Positions 1 to 12,650 of a stretch of 64,000 bases of DNA are shown here, piece after piece. The translations under genes and the position numbers were made by a program. The notes under the pieces are model-generated. The model had not been told where the DNA came from. It worked only from the letters and a program-made list of their open reading frames with translations, and did not search any database. The DNA is from Lingula anatina (taxonomy: Eukaryota > Brachiopoda > Lingulata > Lingulida > Lingulidae), in contig NW_019775303.1 in the NCBI RefSeq assembly GCF_001039355.2, positions 279,664 to 343,663 of the forward strand. The letters are read 5' to 3'. Position 1 is the stretch's first letter; each line of letters opens with the position of its first letter.

Positions 1-1660
1 ACGTCACTGTCTCTTTTATTTCTCACGTATTTTCTTGTCTGTCATCTCTCACGTCCTTATCTATTAGTCTTTCATCAAAATTTTATTCAAATGTCAAAAA
101 TAGAATTGACTCATAGAGATACTTTCCATTTACTTGCTAAATGAATTACTTTTCCAATTTCGAGCCTCAGGAGATTTCTGCGAATATGGCAAAGTATACC
201 AAAACATCATCGTTGTAAATAATGCATTGTTGATTTTTTATTTCCCGAAAAGATGCGTCTGGTTTATATATATATCGAAAAGGAAAGTTGGGGTAAAATG
301 GTTTTAACGTTGTATGAAATAAATATTGGATGGTGCCCAAACTGCCTCATCGCCCGGTGAGGTCGAAATTGGTTTCTTTCTGACAAGACAGAGTCCATTT
401 TGGAAATCATATAGGCAAGGCGAAGCCCTTGCACTGTGTGGCGTCACACGATACTTGAAAAAGTGCAAAAACTCGCGAGAAGGGGGGTAAACTTTTCAAC
501 CACTTTTTAATAATAAGGGCGAAACTCTATGTCTTTTTTTAAAGCAATGCTGTTATGCAATAGGCTGTATTGTTGGATCAATTATGTCAGATTTTATTCG
601 TTACCCCATCGCACTTGCTGGCCAGTCATAATTTCTGACACGCTCTCCTCCAAATCGCCCGAAATCTCGCTTGATCACCAGACTTTGGCCAATCTTGGGT
701 GATTTCGATTGGACATAGACCGGGAACATAGTTACTTTATGAACAAGTAAAAGGGGGATCTCCAAATTTTCCATATTTTTAAAGATGCTAGCCGTTGCAA
801 GCAAATGCACGAGGAGTTATTAAAAATGTAAACGATTGGTATAGTTGGTCTCTTTTACAGTAGCTGATGTTATATTGTTCTTATATGTAGGACAACATGT
901 AAATGCAAAATGCAATAGGTCTACTTCGAGTTTATCATTTTTCTACGTTTTTTTTTTTCGAAAAATATCTTGTTATTACACAAGAGAAATGGTAGTGTTA
1001 TGGTTGCACGAATTCCCCTTCTCATAAGTGCACTCAGTACACATTCCACAGACTATGGTCATACTATTTACTTCTCTTCTTTGCAAGTTCATATGCTTTT
1101 ATACTAGTAATTGGATCATTTCCTTGTCGTGTAACCATTTGTCCATTAATTGCTTCTCTATAATGCTTTTCTATAATATACTGATAATGCCACTTTCTGT
1201 GTCAATGACTTACAGATCATCGTTTGATTCCTTTCCACCAAAACCAGACCTACCCACGCATTTATTTTATGATTTTAGTAGATCTAGAAACTATCGATAA
1301 ATGACATCGACAGAATACGCAGTTTCAAAATGTCTCTCCTTTTTCTTATTGCAGGGCATGTTTACAGGAAGTGTCTCTGGAGATTCACTCCTGCACTGAG
1401 GTGACTTATTTTCACACCGTTTATTAAAGGCGCGGGCGTTAATTAAGAAAATCCATGGGGTTTATTATACATATCGCCCTATGATATTAAAGCTTAGTAA
1501 CTCATAATCACTTTACATTGATACACTGTAGGTAACTTGTATTATATAAACGTTTGATTAATTTTGAGCATTTTTCTGTCATTTGAAACAAACACAGAGC
1601 ATTGGAAGTCAAACAGCTCTGCGATTTGAAACATGGTAAACAAACAAGCAAAAAACAAGC
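1..1660. repeat. Large direct duplication, copy 1
   Basis: This segment recurs at 2238-3898 with an offset of about 2236-2237 bases and only scattered substitutions and 1-2 base indels. It is cut by the left window edge and ends in an A-run beside the unknown base at 1671. Both copies contain the same short open frames and the same exon-like patch (a Cag acceptor near 1354 and a possible gtgact donor near 1402). None of the frames looks like a known protein. Because each copy stops in a homopolymer beside an N, the pair may be two alleles laid end to end by the assembler rather than a true duplication. Confidence 0.9.
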
Positions 1661-1671
1661 AAAAAAAAAAN

Positions 1672-2237
1672 TTTTAAAGCAATCCATAGAATTTTTGTTA
1701 TTCTTATCAAAGATATTTCATATGTACATTGGAGTATAAAATTAAGTAAGAGAATTGCAGTAAGAAAATGCAGTAAGAGAATTCTTAACACAGATTCTTT
1801 TAAGGTAGAATACGCCCTTCACGTCCCTTTGCCGGGCCACAATACTTAATGTAATACTTAGCTCAGCTTTTAGTAAGCTCAGTTGTACTATATTTCAGTT
1901 TATTTATGTCTTCAAATATATGGTTTGAAATAAGTACCTAAAATACATGGTACAAATAATTTCTGTCTTTAAATGACTAACAGGAATGTTTCGTGCATTT
2001 TTCCTTTGCACATTTTGGTGTATTGAAACCGCAATAATCACATAAATATGACTATCTTGAATATCAATTAAAGGTTGAGAGAGGTATGTTTTTAAGAAAT
2101 AATGCAATCTGCTCAAAGCATGAACCTTCTTACCACACAAACATTCAGTTTTAGAATATTACAAGCAGTAAAAAGAAAATGAGTAAAGTTGACAAGATTT
2201 ATGATGACTTAAATTTTGTTATCGACAATTAGAGGAA
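1672..2237. other. Unique spacer between the two duplicated copies
   Basis: AT-rich sequence between the N at 1671 and the second copy of the duplication. No gene, splice-flanked open frame or repeat was recognised here. Confidence 0.6.
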
Positions 2238-3898
2238 ACGTCACTGTCTCTTTTGTTTCTCACGTATTTTCTTGTCTGTCATCTCACACGTCCTTATCTA
2301 TAAGTCTTTCATCAAAATTTTATTCAAATATCAAAAAATAGAATTGATTCATAGAGACACTTTCCATTTACTTGCTAAATGAATTACTTTTCCAATTTCG
2401 AGCCTCAGGAGATTTCTGCGAATATGGCAAAGTATACCAAAACATCATCGTTGTAAATAATGCATTGTTGATTTTTTATTTCCCGAAAAGATGCGTCTGG
2501 TTTATATATATCGATAAGGAAAGTTGGGGTAAAATGGTTTTAACGTTGTATGAAATAAATATTGGATGGTGCCCAAACTGCCTCGTCGCCCGGTGAGGTC
2601 GAAATTGGTTTCTTTCTGACAAGACAGAGTCCATTTTGGAAATCATATAGGCAAGGCGAAGCCCTTGCACTGTGTGGCGTCACAGGATACTTGAAAAAGT
2701 GCAAAAACTCGCGAGAAGGGGGGTAAACTTTTCAACCACTTTTTAATAATAAGGGCGAAACTCTATGTCTTTTTTTAAAACAATGCTGTTATGCAATAGG
2801 CTGTATTGTTGGATCAATTATGTCAGATTTTATTCGTTACCCCATCGCACTTGCTGGCCAGTCATAATTTCTGACACGCTCTCCTCCAAATCGCCCGAAA
2901 TCTCGCTTGATTTCCAGACTTTGGCCAATCTTGGGTGATTTCGATTGGACATAGACCGGGAACATAGTTACTTTATGAACAAGTAAAAGGGAGATCTCCA
3001 AATTTTCCATATTTTTAAAGATGCTAGCCGTTGCAAGCAAATGCACGAGGAGTTATTAAAAATGTAAACGATTGGTATAGTTGGTCTCTTTTACAGTAGC
3101 TGATGTTATATTGTTCTTATATGTAGGACAGCATGTAAATGCAAAATGCAATAGGCCTACTTCGAGTTTATCATTTTTCTACATTTTTTTTTTCGAAAAA
3201 TATCTTGTTATTACACAAGATAAATGGTAGTGTTATGGTTGCACGAATTCCCCTTCTCATAAGTGCACTCAGTACACATTCCACAGACTATGGTCATACT
3301 ATTTACTTCTCTTCTTTGCAAGTTCATGTGCTTTTATACTAGTAATTGGATCATTTCCTTGTCGTGTAACCATTTGTCCATTAATTGCTTCTCTATAATG
3401 CTTTTCTATAATTTACTGATAATGCTACTTTCCGTGTCAATGACTTACAGATCATCGTTTGATTCCTTTCCACCAAAACCAGACCTACCCACGCATTTAT
3501 TTTATGATTTTAGTAGATCTAGAAACTATCGATAAATGACATCGACAGAATACGCAGTTTCAAAATGTCTCTCCTTTTTCTTATTGCAGGGCATGTTTAC
3601 AGGAAGCGTCTCTGGAGATTCACTCCTGCACTGAGGTGACTTATTTTCACACCGTTTATTAAAGGCGCGGGCGTTAATTAAGAAAATCCATGGGGTTTAT
3701 TATACATATCGCCCTATGATATTAAAGCTTAGTAACTCATAATCACTTTACATTGATACACTGTAGGTAACTTGTATTATATAAACGTTTGATTAATTTT
3801 GAGCATTTTTCTGTCATTTGAAACAAACACAGAGCATTGGAAGTCAAACAGCTCTGCGATTTGAAACATGGTAAACAAACAAGCAAAAAACAAGCAAA
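2238..3898. repeat. Large direct duplication, copy 2
   Basis: Near-identical second copy of 1-1660, starting at the shared word acgtcactgtctc. It ends in a poly-A run followed by a C-run with an N at 3912 and a further A-run, which is a typical low-quality assembly join. No gene is supported inside it. Confidence 0.9.
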
Positions 3899-3945
3899 AA
3901 AAAAAAAAAACNCCCCCCCCCCAAAAAAAAAAAAAAAAAAAAACA
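3899..3945. repeat. Poly-A / poly-C / poly-A homopolymer with N
   Basis: A homopolymer stack with an unknown base at 3912. It is probably an assembly joint and should not be trusted base by base. Confidence 0.9.
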
Positions 3946-5794
3946 GTCCACCTTAAAAGGTATTAAAGAATTGATTGATTTATGTGCGAAGCGAAATTAC
4001 TTGACAATTCGCAAGTATGCGTCAATAACTTTGTAACTACACTTGGTAAAATCGAGTTTTTCAAAATTTCTAAACGCTGTTTTAAGTATTTTCCTGTCTT
4101 AATGTATGTGACACATACTCCTTATACTTTATATGCACATTGTCAGTAGATGTACGAGTTCAGTTGCTAATGATGAATCTAAATACGTCTATGTACCTTT
4201 CACCAGCACGCTATGTAAATAAATAAAATACACACAAAACAAAAGAGACTTGACAGACGCCAGAAATCTATAGCAGACCTTGAGTTAGGAGAATACATAT
4301 CTTATCAACTGAGATTACCGTCTTGTCTTGCGTGATTCTGAAGTTGTCTAATGGGTTCTCGTTTGACTACCCATATCTGATACCATCTGCAAATGATCAC
4401 GCTAAGAAGGCATCGTTAAATAATCAAATCAGATCATCTGGCACTGGGTCATTTAATCCATGCGGTCACGACTTCGGCAGTAGAATACTGTTTTCTATCT
4501 TTCTATGGCTCCGTTATGTATACAGTTATAGCTTTTTAAGCTAACGAAACATGGAAATACCTGTGACTGGCCAAGATTTGTTATAGGTAACACGAATTAG
4601 AAACAACTTGTCAAACTTTCTTAACTGAATTATTTTTGCCTTGAAGTTGTGTCAGATGAACACCCTAGCACCCAAAGGCAGAAGGAATGTTAAAGTCATG
4701 TTATTCTTTGAATAATTATTATATAAATCTAGCTTTATGATAGGAAATGTTATTTTAATAACACCTATTCTCAACTAATGGTATTCATACAGAAAACAGT
4801 GGACATACCTTTTTGTATGAAGCCTATTTGATTGATACAAATTAACAAAAGTTACCGATTCGTCCTTTTCTAAAGTCAAATATACGAAAAATACATACCA
4901 ATTTATCTGAAAGCGGAATCCTTTGCGCAAAAGTTCACTTATTGACTTGTCGTCTGCTGCACAATCACGTTACCAGTAGATCACTAGTGTCGCCTGTCAG
5001 ATTTATACAAACCAATGAAACACTAATCGACGTAACAGGGGACAGTATGTTAATGACTAGCGCACCTGAGCATCGATTCATTAGTCATTATGTTTAGATA
5101 AATCCATAAGCAAAAGTTTGCAAAACCCACCTGTTTGTGCCAATATACCGACTAATGGACTCTGCGTGAACTAAACTGATTGGGTTAATAGACTATCATG
5201 AAGTAATTCGATCGGTACATATACATTTCAATACCGCTGGCAGATGCATTTATTAGTACAACTTCCCCTTGTAGTACGAGAGAAATGAAATTAAATGGAA
5301 TCTACCTGAATGCTTTTCAACGCAACCCAAAAAATGCTGAACAGATCAATACTTCATACATTTTTAACGAATAAGAATAGAAACGGAAATTTTGTCCGGA
5401 CTGATAGGCACGATTCTGGTGACGCAGATGAAACAAATAGCATAAACCGGATATAATATCATTATTAAGTCATCACAAAGTAGATTTTAACATGTTTATG
5501 CACCGAAGAATACGGTTATTTTAGAAAACGATTAAAAACTCTTGAGAATTCAATTGCATTTCGTTTGATTTTATTGACAATCCTTTGGGAGAAGCTACAT
5601 CTTTTAAGAACTATTGAGCATCTGCTCCGTGTCTGTGCCGGGAACCCAAGGGGTATTAATAGGTGTGCAGTGATCTGTATTACCTTAAATCACGTCCTAA
5701 TCCAGTCTTTTTTCACTCTCTTATCATGTTTCTTAAATAATTTAATCTCTTGTGATTGTATGCTGGAGTTTAATATCTGTATGTGCCCTTGCAG
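3946..5794. other. Intergenic, nothing recognised
   Basis: AT-rich sequence with only short random open frames. No splice-supported coding exon, RNA gene or repeat was recognised. Confidence 0.5.
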
Positions 5795-5889
5795 GCATGC
5801 TGGATTTTCTAAAGTATAGTTTAAAACTCCGTCGTGAAAGCGGAAAAGGTCTGTTGGGAAATTCCTCTAAGAATGAAATTGAAATAACG
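5795..5889 (+). CDS. Possible orphan coding exon, unknown protein
   Basis: A good acceptor (pyrimidine-rich tract then ttgcag) precedes 5795 and a donor (acg|gtaatg) follows 5889. The frame between them is open for 31 codons after two leading bases. It begins Met-Leu-Asp-Phe-Leu-Lys and contains the basic patch LKLRRESGK. No family is recognised and no partner exon was found, so this could be chance. It is listed because both splice sites and the open frame agree. Confidence 0.22.
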
Positions 5890-6143
5890 GTAATGGAGTT
5901 AATTCTTTTGACATTTCCTTTTTTATTCACGCTTAGGAGCCTAAACCAGACAAGTAAATTTATCTAAGACAACCTACTATTTTTCGGATAAAATTTTCAT
6001 TTGGAGGCAATCTAAAATATCTCTTTAAGTTTAATCTATACAAAGAGTTTGTTGGCGGTATTTTAAAGCTTTTTAATGGCCCAATTTGAAGGATCTGACT
6101 CAGTCACTTTTTACAATTTCATATTGGGACAAATCCTCCCCCC

Positions 6144-6146
<3 letters not shown>

Positions 6147-6179
<33 letters not shown>
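6147..6179. repeat. (CT)n microsatellite
   Basis: An uninterrupted run of CT dinucleotides preceded by a C-run. It is likely to be length-polymorphic. Confidence 0.95.
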
Positions 6180-6183
<4 letters not shown>

Positions 6184-7946
6184 GTGAGAATGGACTTGAA
6201 TGCTTGAACTGTGGGGGCCTAACTTTTATGAAGTATTGACGTCAATGCAATGGCAAAACGGTCATCTAACGAATCATCTTCCCCTGCACCCCTTCTGCAA
6301 TTCCTGTGTCAGATACTGGTTAATAAGGTTTCTAAGAAACATGTGGCAAGCACATCGTGGATATTAAATCAAATTGTATTGGTCAAAGAAGGAAGTTCAC
6401 ATTAGTGTTCACGACATAAAAATGGCCGTAAAAGCACGTTCGTCGGAAGTGCGTTTAGGTGCTATTCCAGTAATACTGAGGAGCGCCAGGCTGTTGTACG
6501 AAGGAACAGTCTCCAGTAAGAAATTGCCATAAGTTTTGAGAAATGACGTACTTTTGAGAGATAGAGATAAACAGCTGTTATGTCATAGGCTTCACATATA
6601 TGTACATCATTAAGGAAATTAGGATACAGGCCTCGTCACGCATATGAAAAATATTGCTTACGTGTTACATGCAACTTCTGAAATACTTATGAAAGCATAG
6701 CCTTGTAACGGAGAATATGTCAAATTTGAAAAGACTGAAATGAAAAGCAATTGGGATGAAGTAATCGCATACTGTGTTTGTCTTGATACATCTATACATG
6801 TATTTGTGAAAGGAACATCGAGGCACCTGTAAACTGAACTTATTGTCCAACTTGATGTCGCAAAACTCGGCAATTCAAACACTGTCAATGTTTTTGTGGT
6901 ATTTAGAAACGTCAACACATCAAAGCAACAGCCGAGCGTGCGGCTGATTGGCCAATTTTATAAAAGTCCGTTTTCATCGATCGCCATTGAAAAATATTGA
7001 AGTTATGCAAAAAAAGTCAAGCAAAGTTGAATAATGAAAGTTTCCTTGACAGTACTTTCGCGTGTTGACACACGTGAAAAAGTAATGAATATAAAATGAG
7101 ATGTGCTTACAGAATGGCCGGTTTCCACTGTAAGTCTTAGAAGCTTTGTGGATAATCTTGGAAAAACCTTTAACACTCCAAGGTTAATGCGTTTTCGGCT
7201 TGAGTACAAAAGAAATTTCAAGAACGAAGCTATATTCCCTAGAAAACCCTAGAACAATGTGAATCAAAGTGTTCTGTCAAATTATTTGAATGGCGAAAAA
7301 CACGTTACAAGATAATTTTCTTACTCTAAAAATTTCAACAACCTTCCGGACCATTTGAAACAAACAATACTGGGTAAAGATCCTTCTGTTCCACAAAGTA
7401 CTGTTTGGATGTTACGAGAAAGCTTAAACTTTCAATGAGTGACATACATGTGACAATGAAGACAATTTCGCAACATTGCCATTTGAATCAACGGAACAAT
7501 TTAGTACAATAAGATGTAATTGGCAATATCGTAGGAAATGCGCTACTCTGGTGATAACTACAATATGATTTCTTTACAAATTTACCCAAAATGTCGCCAA
7601 AATGACTGATCGATTTCTTTAACCCTCCTCTTTTACACATTCACTCTCCTCCAGTGCAATTTAACGTGTTGGTATGAAGTCTGACAGACAGACATAAGCT
7701 ATATTAAGAATGTATCACCATTATAGGCTGTATGCATACAGCTGATTGGAAGATATATAATCTAGCACGAAACAGAAGCACCTTTTAATGCTTTATGATA
7801 AAAATATATCATGGTTTCCAGTGTTTTAATGATCTTTAAAATTGACAGTTAAACTGAAAAAATGATCGTAAGATCAAGATGTTTTCTTGGATATCAGGAG
7901 ACAGACCCAACCATTGTTTGAACATTAGCCGTGAGAAACTGATTAA

Positions 7947-8383
7947 CCCCCCTTTACACTGGACGGCATCCTTTCTGCGTCTCGTAGTACGGCCCCGTTT
8001 GTGAGTAAGAAATAATGATTTATGTAGCTAAATGTTCACAAGTGAAACGGAGCTAGGTTTTTGTTCAAAATTAAATAAGAAATATGACTGAAAATTGCCA
8101 TTTATTAATATGACGAAATGTAATATCATATGAAGTTACAAGACGGGGGATAGTAACAAAATCAAATTAAATGATCAGACATACATCCCCCATACAAAGG
8201 AGCAAAATGTTGGCAAAGAGCAAAACAATGGCCAAAATAATACTTTACGTGCCGACAACTGACCGATCATTGAGCATTCATTCTGCAACCAAAGCGATGC
8301 TTGTGCCTCCTTTCTACGACCACAGCGATGTCAGTTTCATGCCCATACAAATAGAAAGGACGCCGTCCAGTGTAAAGGGGGAT
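7947..8383. mobile_element. Possible MITE-like element with inverted ends
   Basis: A stretch at 7949-7976 (cctttacactggacggc core, then atcctttct) is repeated inverted at 8355-8383 (agaaaggacgccgtccagtg core). The arms are about 28 bases with one mismatch and enclose about 380 bases with no transposase. No target-site duplication was found. Read as a non-autonomous DNA transposon or remnant. Confidence 0.45.
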
Positions 8384-11300
8384 TTCAAGACCGTTTCTAT
8401 GGCCGTATATTGGAGGATTTGATAGAGGCGACAGACTTGGCACCGCCAAAAGCATTCGGTATTAGCATATATGGCTCCGCTTATCTACTGCATTTTCAAT
8501 GACACCATCCATAGTACGAATAAAGCTAAATCAGAGAAAAGGGTGTTAAAGGTCATTCAATAATTTTCAATAATTTTGATGTTTGATATCATAGATTAGC
8601 ATTGTTCCAATTTACATTTACGAATTTAAGCCGACTAGTTACATTTCAGGTAGCCCTTCAATGTTGCTGATAAACGACTCCTAGTATAGTCAAACCTTGA
8701 AAACGGTTAGTGTGGTCCGATATACCGGTGAATTCAGAATCTTTCGGTGCCGAGTCTGGTAGTTGGGTAGGCCTGGTTATCCTCGCGGAGAAAAGAGATT
8801 TAACACGCCTCACGTCAAGTGTTAATTGCAAAATAAGAACACTTTATTTCAGTTTTGATGCACAAAAAATATAAAGTCTGACCCGTCTTTAGAATCTCAT
8901 GTAGGATAAGAAACTATGATAAACAGTTTTGTAATATGTTTTGTTAAACAGTATTTGGTTCTGTGCTTATCGGACTGTTTACGAAGAGAGTAGCTTAATG
9001 ATACCTAGTTAATTGGTTACCCTTTTTTGACACTTAACCAAACATATATAAGATTGATGCGGATAAGGCAATGGTCTGAGGAGGACCCTAAAATGCACAT
9101 ACCCTTGCCTTGCCCACTACTACTTAGCAATCAGTGTACAGTAGTAAATATATAGTTATGCTAGACTAATACGGGAAAAGCACATAGTGGATAAAAACCA
9201 GAAAAAATACTACTCCAAGTACACTGTACTTGTTTGTTTGATAAGATGCAATTATTGACTGTCGAACAGTTAGCCATATTATGACCATTTACGGAGTTTT
9301 ATTTCATTTCAAAATCCTTTGAAGGAATTAAATTATTATTCACTTTTAATGTTGAGGTAAGAGGTGAAAATACATATCTGCTCTGGAGATAAATCCATTA
9401 GCCTAATGCCTATGGGCACGGAGGTCGTTATAATTAAGGTCAACTTAATGTCAAGGTCGCCTAGTTGAAGCGACATCACGTATTCGCAGAACGTCAAATA
9501 TTTATAACAGAAAAATGGGTTTTCAATGACCACATTGCTCTTGGACCTTAGAAATTTTCTGAAAAATACTTAAAGCATTCAGGACCGACCACAAAAGTAT
9601 AAAAGGTCCCAGATCATTTCAATTTTCTTTAGAGTGTGTCCCCTTGTACATGTGTGAGTGAAGACTGTAATTTACAATGAAACTAATTACTATCTAGTAA
9701 TCGTGGAAGGTGTACTAGTAGAAACTTAAACGGGTATTCCTTTAATTACAAACTGCGTTCTACATTATATCATATATACTATGTATGATTAGACTGGCCT
9801 TTGACGAGTGGGCTTAATGAAGACAACACCGGTCTGGTCATTACCTAGTTCATCTAAGAGATTATCTTATTATAATAAAGTCCAGATAAGATGCAGTACA
9901 ATTGCTTGCTGCAGCATAATGAATTGGTCCTTAATATCTTGATACAATGCACTAACAGTTGAATTGATAATTTCAATTTTATAAGTGTGCTCACTTGTGC
10001 GAGTGGGCACAGCTACGACCTGTACGTTATAAAAGCGTTCACCCTTGTGATTCATTTTTAGAACTTATAGCCATATATTTTTGTAGTTCATTTTCAATTC
10101 AGTGTCTCCAGACAGCGGTCCTTTTTTTAATCCTAAGCTATTAGATTGCTTTAATCAGTTTCATCAGTGGGTTTATAGCGCACACAATAGTAACACGGGT
10201 TAACGTACTTGTAGATTATGGGCGTGATGTGCAGTATCTAACCGTCAAGGCCAAATGGTCTCCTAAGATATGCATATCTTTGCACGAATTTAAGTTAGAA
10301 TACGCAAAATAAATGGTGTTATTTTGAGGACTATAATCATACATCCTCTCGGCACTAAGTTTAATTTTCTCATGTTGTTAAAGAAACATAACGGTGAATC
10401 GTCACATTTGGGCGTCGTGATCATTTCCTATTATAGCTTTTTGGCTGATATCAATTGACCATCGTAACTGAACTTGTTGAATATAATTGTGTAGTCGAGA
10501 AACCCAGTGGGATGAACGGTTTGTAAAATTTTGAAGCTGACTCAAGCAGAATGATGATTTCAAACGCGTGCTCACAGAGAACCAGACGGATATTTTTGAT
10601 TCAAATTGTAAGGCATTGTAACACTTACTCACTGGCCGATTTTCACAATTTCCATTGGTGACTCACAAAGCACAGTGAGACTCTACTGCCGTGCATAGAT
10701 CACAGGATGCCCAATTTTAACGAATAAATTGACTGATTCTGATTGAAGCAAAGTAAAGGCACTTTTCTCACATCGTGATTGTCAAGTGTTTGGTAATCTA
10801 CTTTTGTTAAATATTGGCACTCAAACAAAATATCCCAGCGCAATAACATGTTGATATGAGTAATTCTCTGAGGTGGTCGAGAGTTTAGTAGTCTGGTTTT
10901 GCTCTTCTTTTGTGTTTTATGTACATGGTAACACCCTAGTTTAACATGATAATGTTTCATACTACACGTAGGTATGAGTAATATTTTAAAGCACTCAAGT
11001 GTTTTGAGTCTACATTTTTCTCTTTTGGTATCGCCAAAACATGATACCTCGGTGAAATTTAAACGCTACTGGGCGGCGGGTCAATTTCAGTCGTTTAGGC
11101 GTTCTTCTTACACAGCAAAAATATACGTAGTTTGATCGCCCTATAGGTCAGATTAAGAATATTCCGTGTGTATTGAATAAATTGGTTTGTATTCAGGAAA
11201 CCCGTGGGTTTTCTCAGTGGTAAGTTAGACTCAGGTCTCCCTCGTTGTATTTTTCATTGTAAAATCAACCCCAGAGACTGTTTAAACAAACATTGCGTTT

Positions 11301-12650
11301 CTCTGTGACCTAAAACTAAATGAACATGCATAAGTAACCATAACATCACTTTTCCGAGTCACTCACTGTTTAATGTGTCTGCACCGCCTTGAAAGGCGAG
11401 TCATTCACTTCTTGGAATTTGAAAGAGCTTGCAAATTCTCTTGAGAACGGTCTGTTGGCAAACGTACACGTTTTAGTAGCGTTTGCTCAGACACTTTAAA
11501 ATCTACATGTAGTTTGTTTCCGGGTACACTTTTTATGTTGCCTTTTCAATATTGGCTGATCAAAGCAGCTGCTAGGTAGTGCAACTGTGTTTTTTTTATG
11601 GAAAGTGTTTTCCAGAACAATTTTTTGCGCGATAAAACATTACCATATTTTATATACATAACCATTTGATACTCGTAGTAATAGAAAAGTAGATCAACAT
11701 GTTTCACTAACCAGTTCTCTATACAGTGTAAGAACGCCAGTAACGACCTTCGATTCATTTCACAAAAGAACAACACAGGAATAAAATGGTAATATTAGTA
11801 TCTTTCTATATTTTCAATGCACATCTTATATATACAAACGTTTTGTACATAACAATGCTCAGGCAACCCTGGCTTCATCTAAAACTGGGACTGAAATTTG
11901 GAGTACCTTTACTCCTCAATATGACACAATAAGGCTTAGCCTACTATAAATAAAACGCAAAACAAACTAAAACATGAACTAAAGCTCGACTTAAGTATCT
12001 TTGGGTAGATCAGTTCATGACCAGCAAGTGGTAAAAGTACTTCGCATACTTGTGCAAGCACTATTGTATCGGTTTGACCGAGTCAAGCATTCGGAATAGC
12101 TATTCTTTGGTTTTTGCTATACCAGAGTCATTTCTCCTTTGGGATTTGGTTCAACTAATTGCGCTTGAATCTTGATCTGTTCAGTATTTGTCAAATCATG
12201 GGACTTTCACATTAAACAATTGAACCTTTCAGTAAAGAGATAAGTGTCAGTTTGTTTCCTATGAGAAACTGTCGGGTGCAGCAGGATGTAGGAGAGGTGG
12301 GCCTCTTCTTCTAAATGTAGGTGTTCCTGGACGTGCGCATACGGCATACATGCTGGCGTTGATATGATACGAAAAATTGTTCAAAACTGCAGGAATGTTT
12401 CTCACAATGGCATACTGCGCCATCGTCTATATAATATTGAGATATTACATGTCTTGGGTTCAATTGTGCTTACATAAAGTGAATAACTTAATAAATATAG
12501 TGAAAGAGCAAAATATACAAATACTTTATCTGAGGGTCTCACTGATAAAATATGGTACGAAAATAAATTACTCTCCAACCAGTCTCTTTTATATCATCCG
12601 CGAAGTAAGGTTAGAAGACGAACCCAATTCGCATCGTCCGGAAGTCTATG

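Larger units (their letters stand above)
5890..12650. other. Long non-coding stretch
   Basis: Nearly 6.8 kb without a supported gene. It contains a CT microsatellite and a short inverted-repeat element near 7.9-8.4 kb, listed separately. The remaining open frames are short, lack splice support and have the composition of random AT-rich DNA. Confidence 0.5.
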
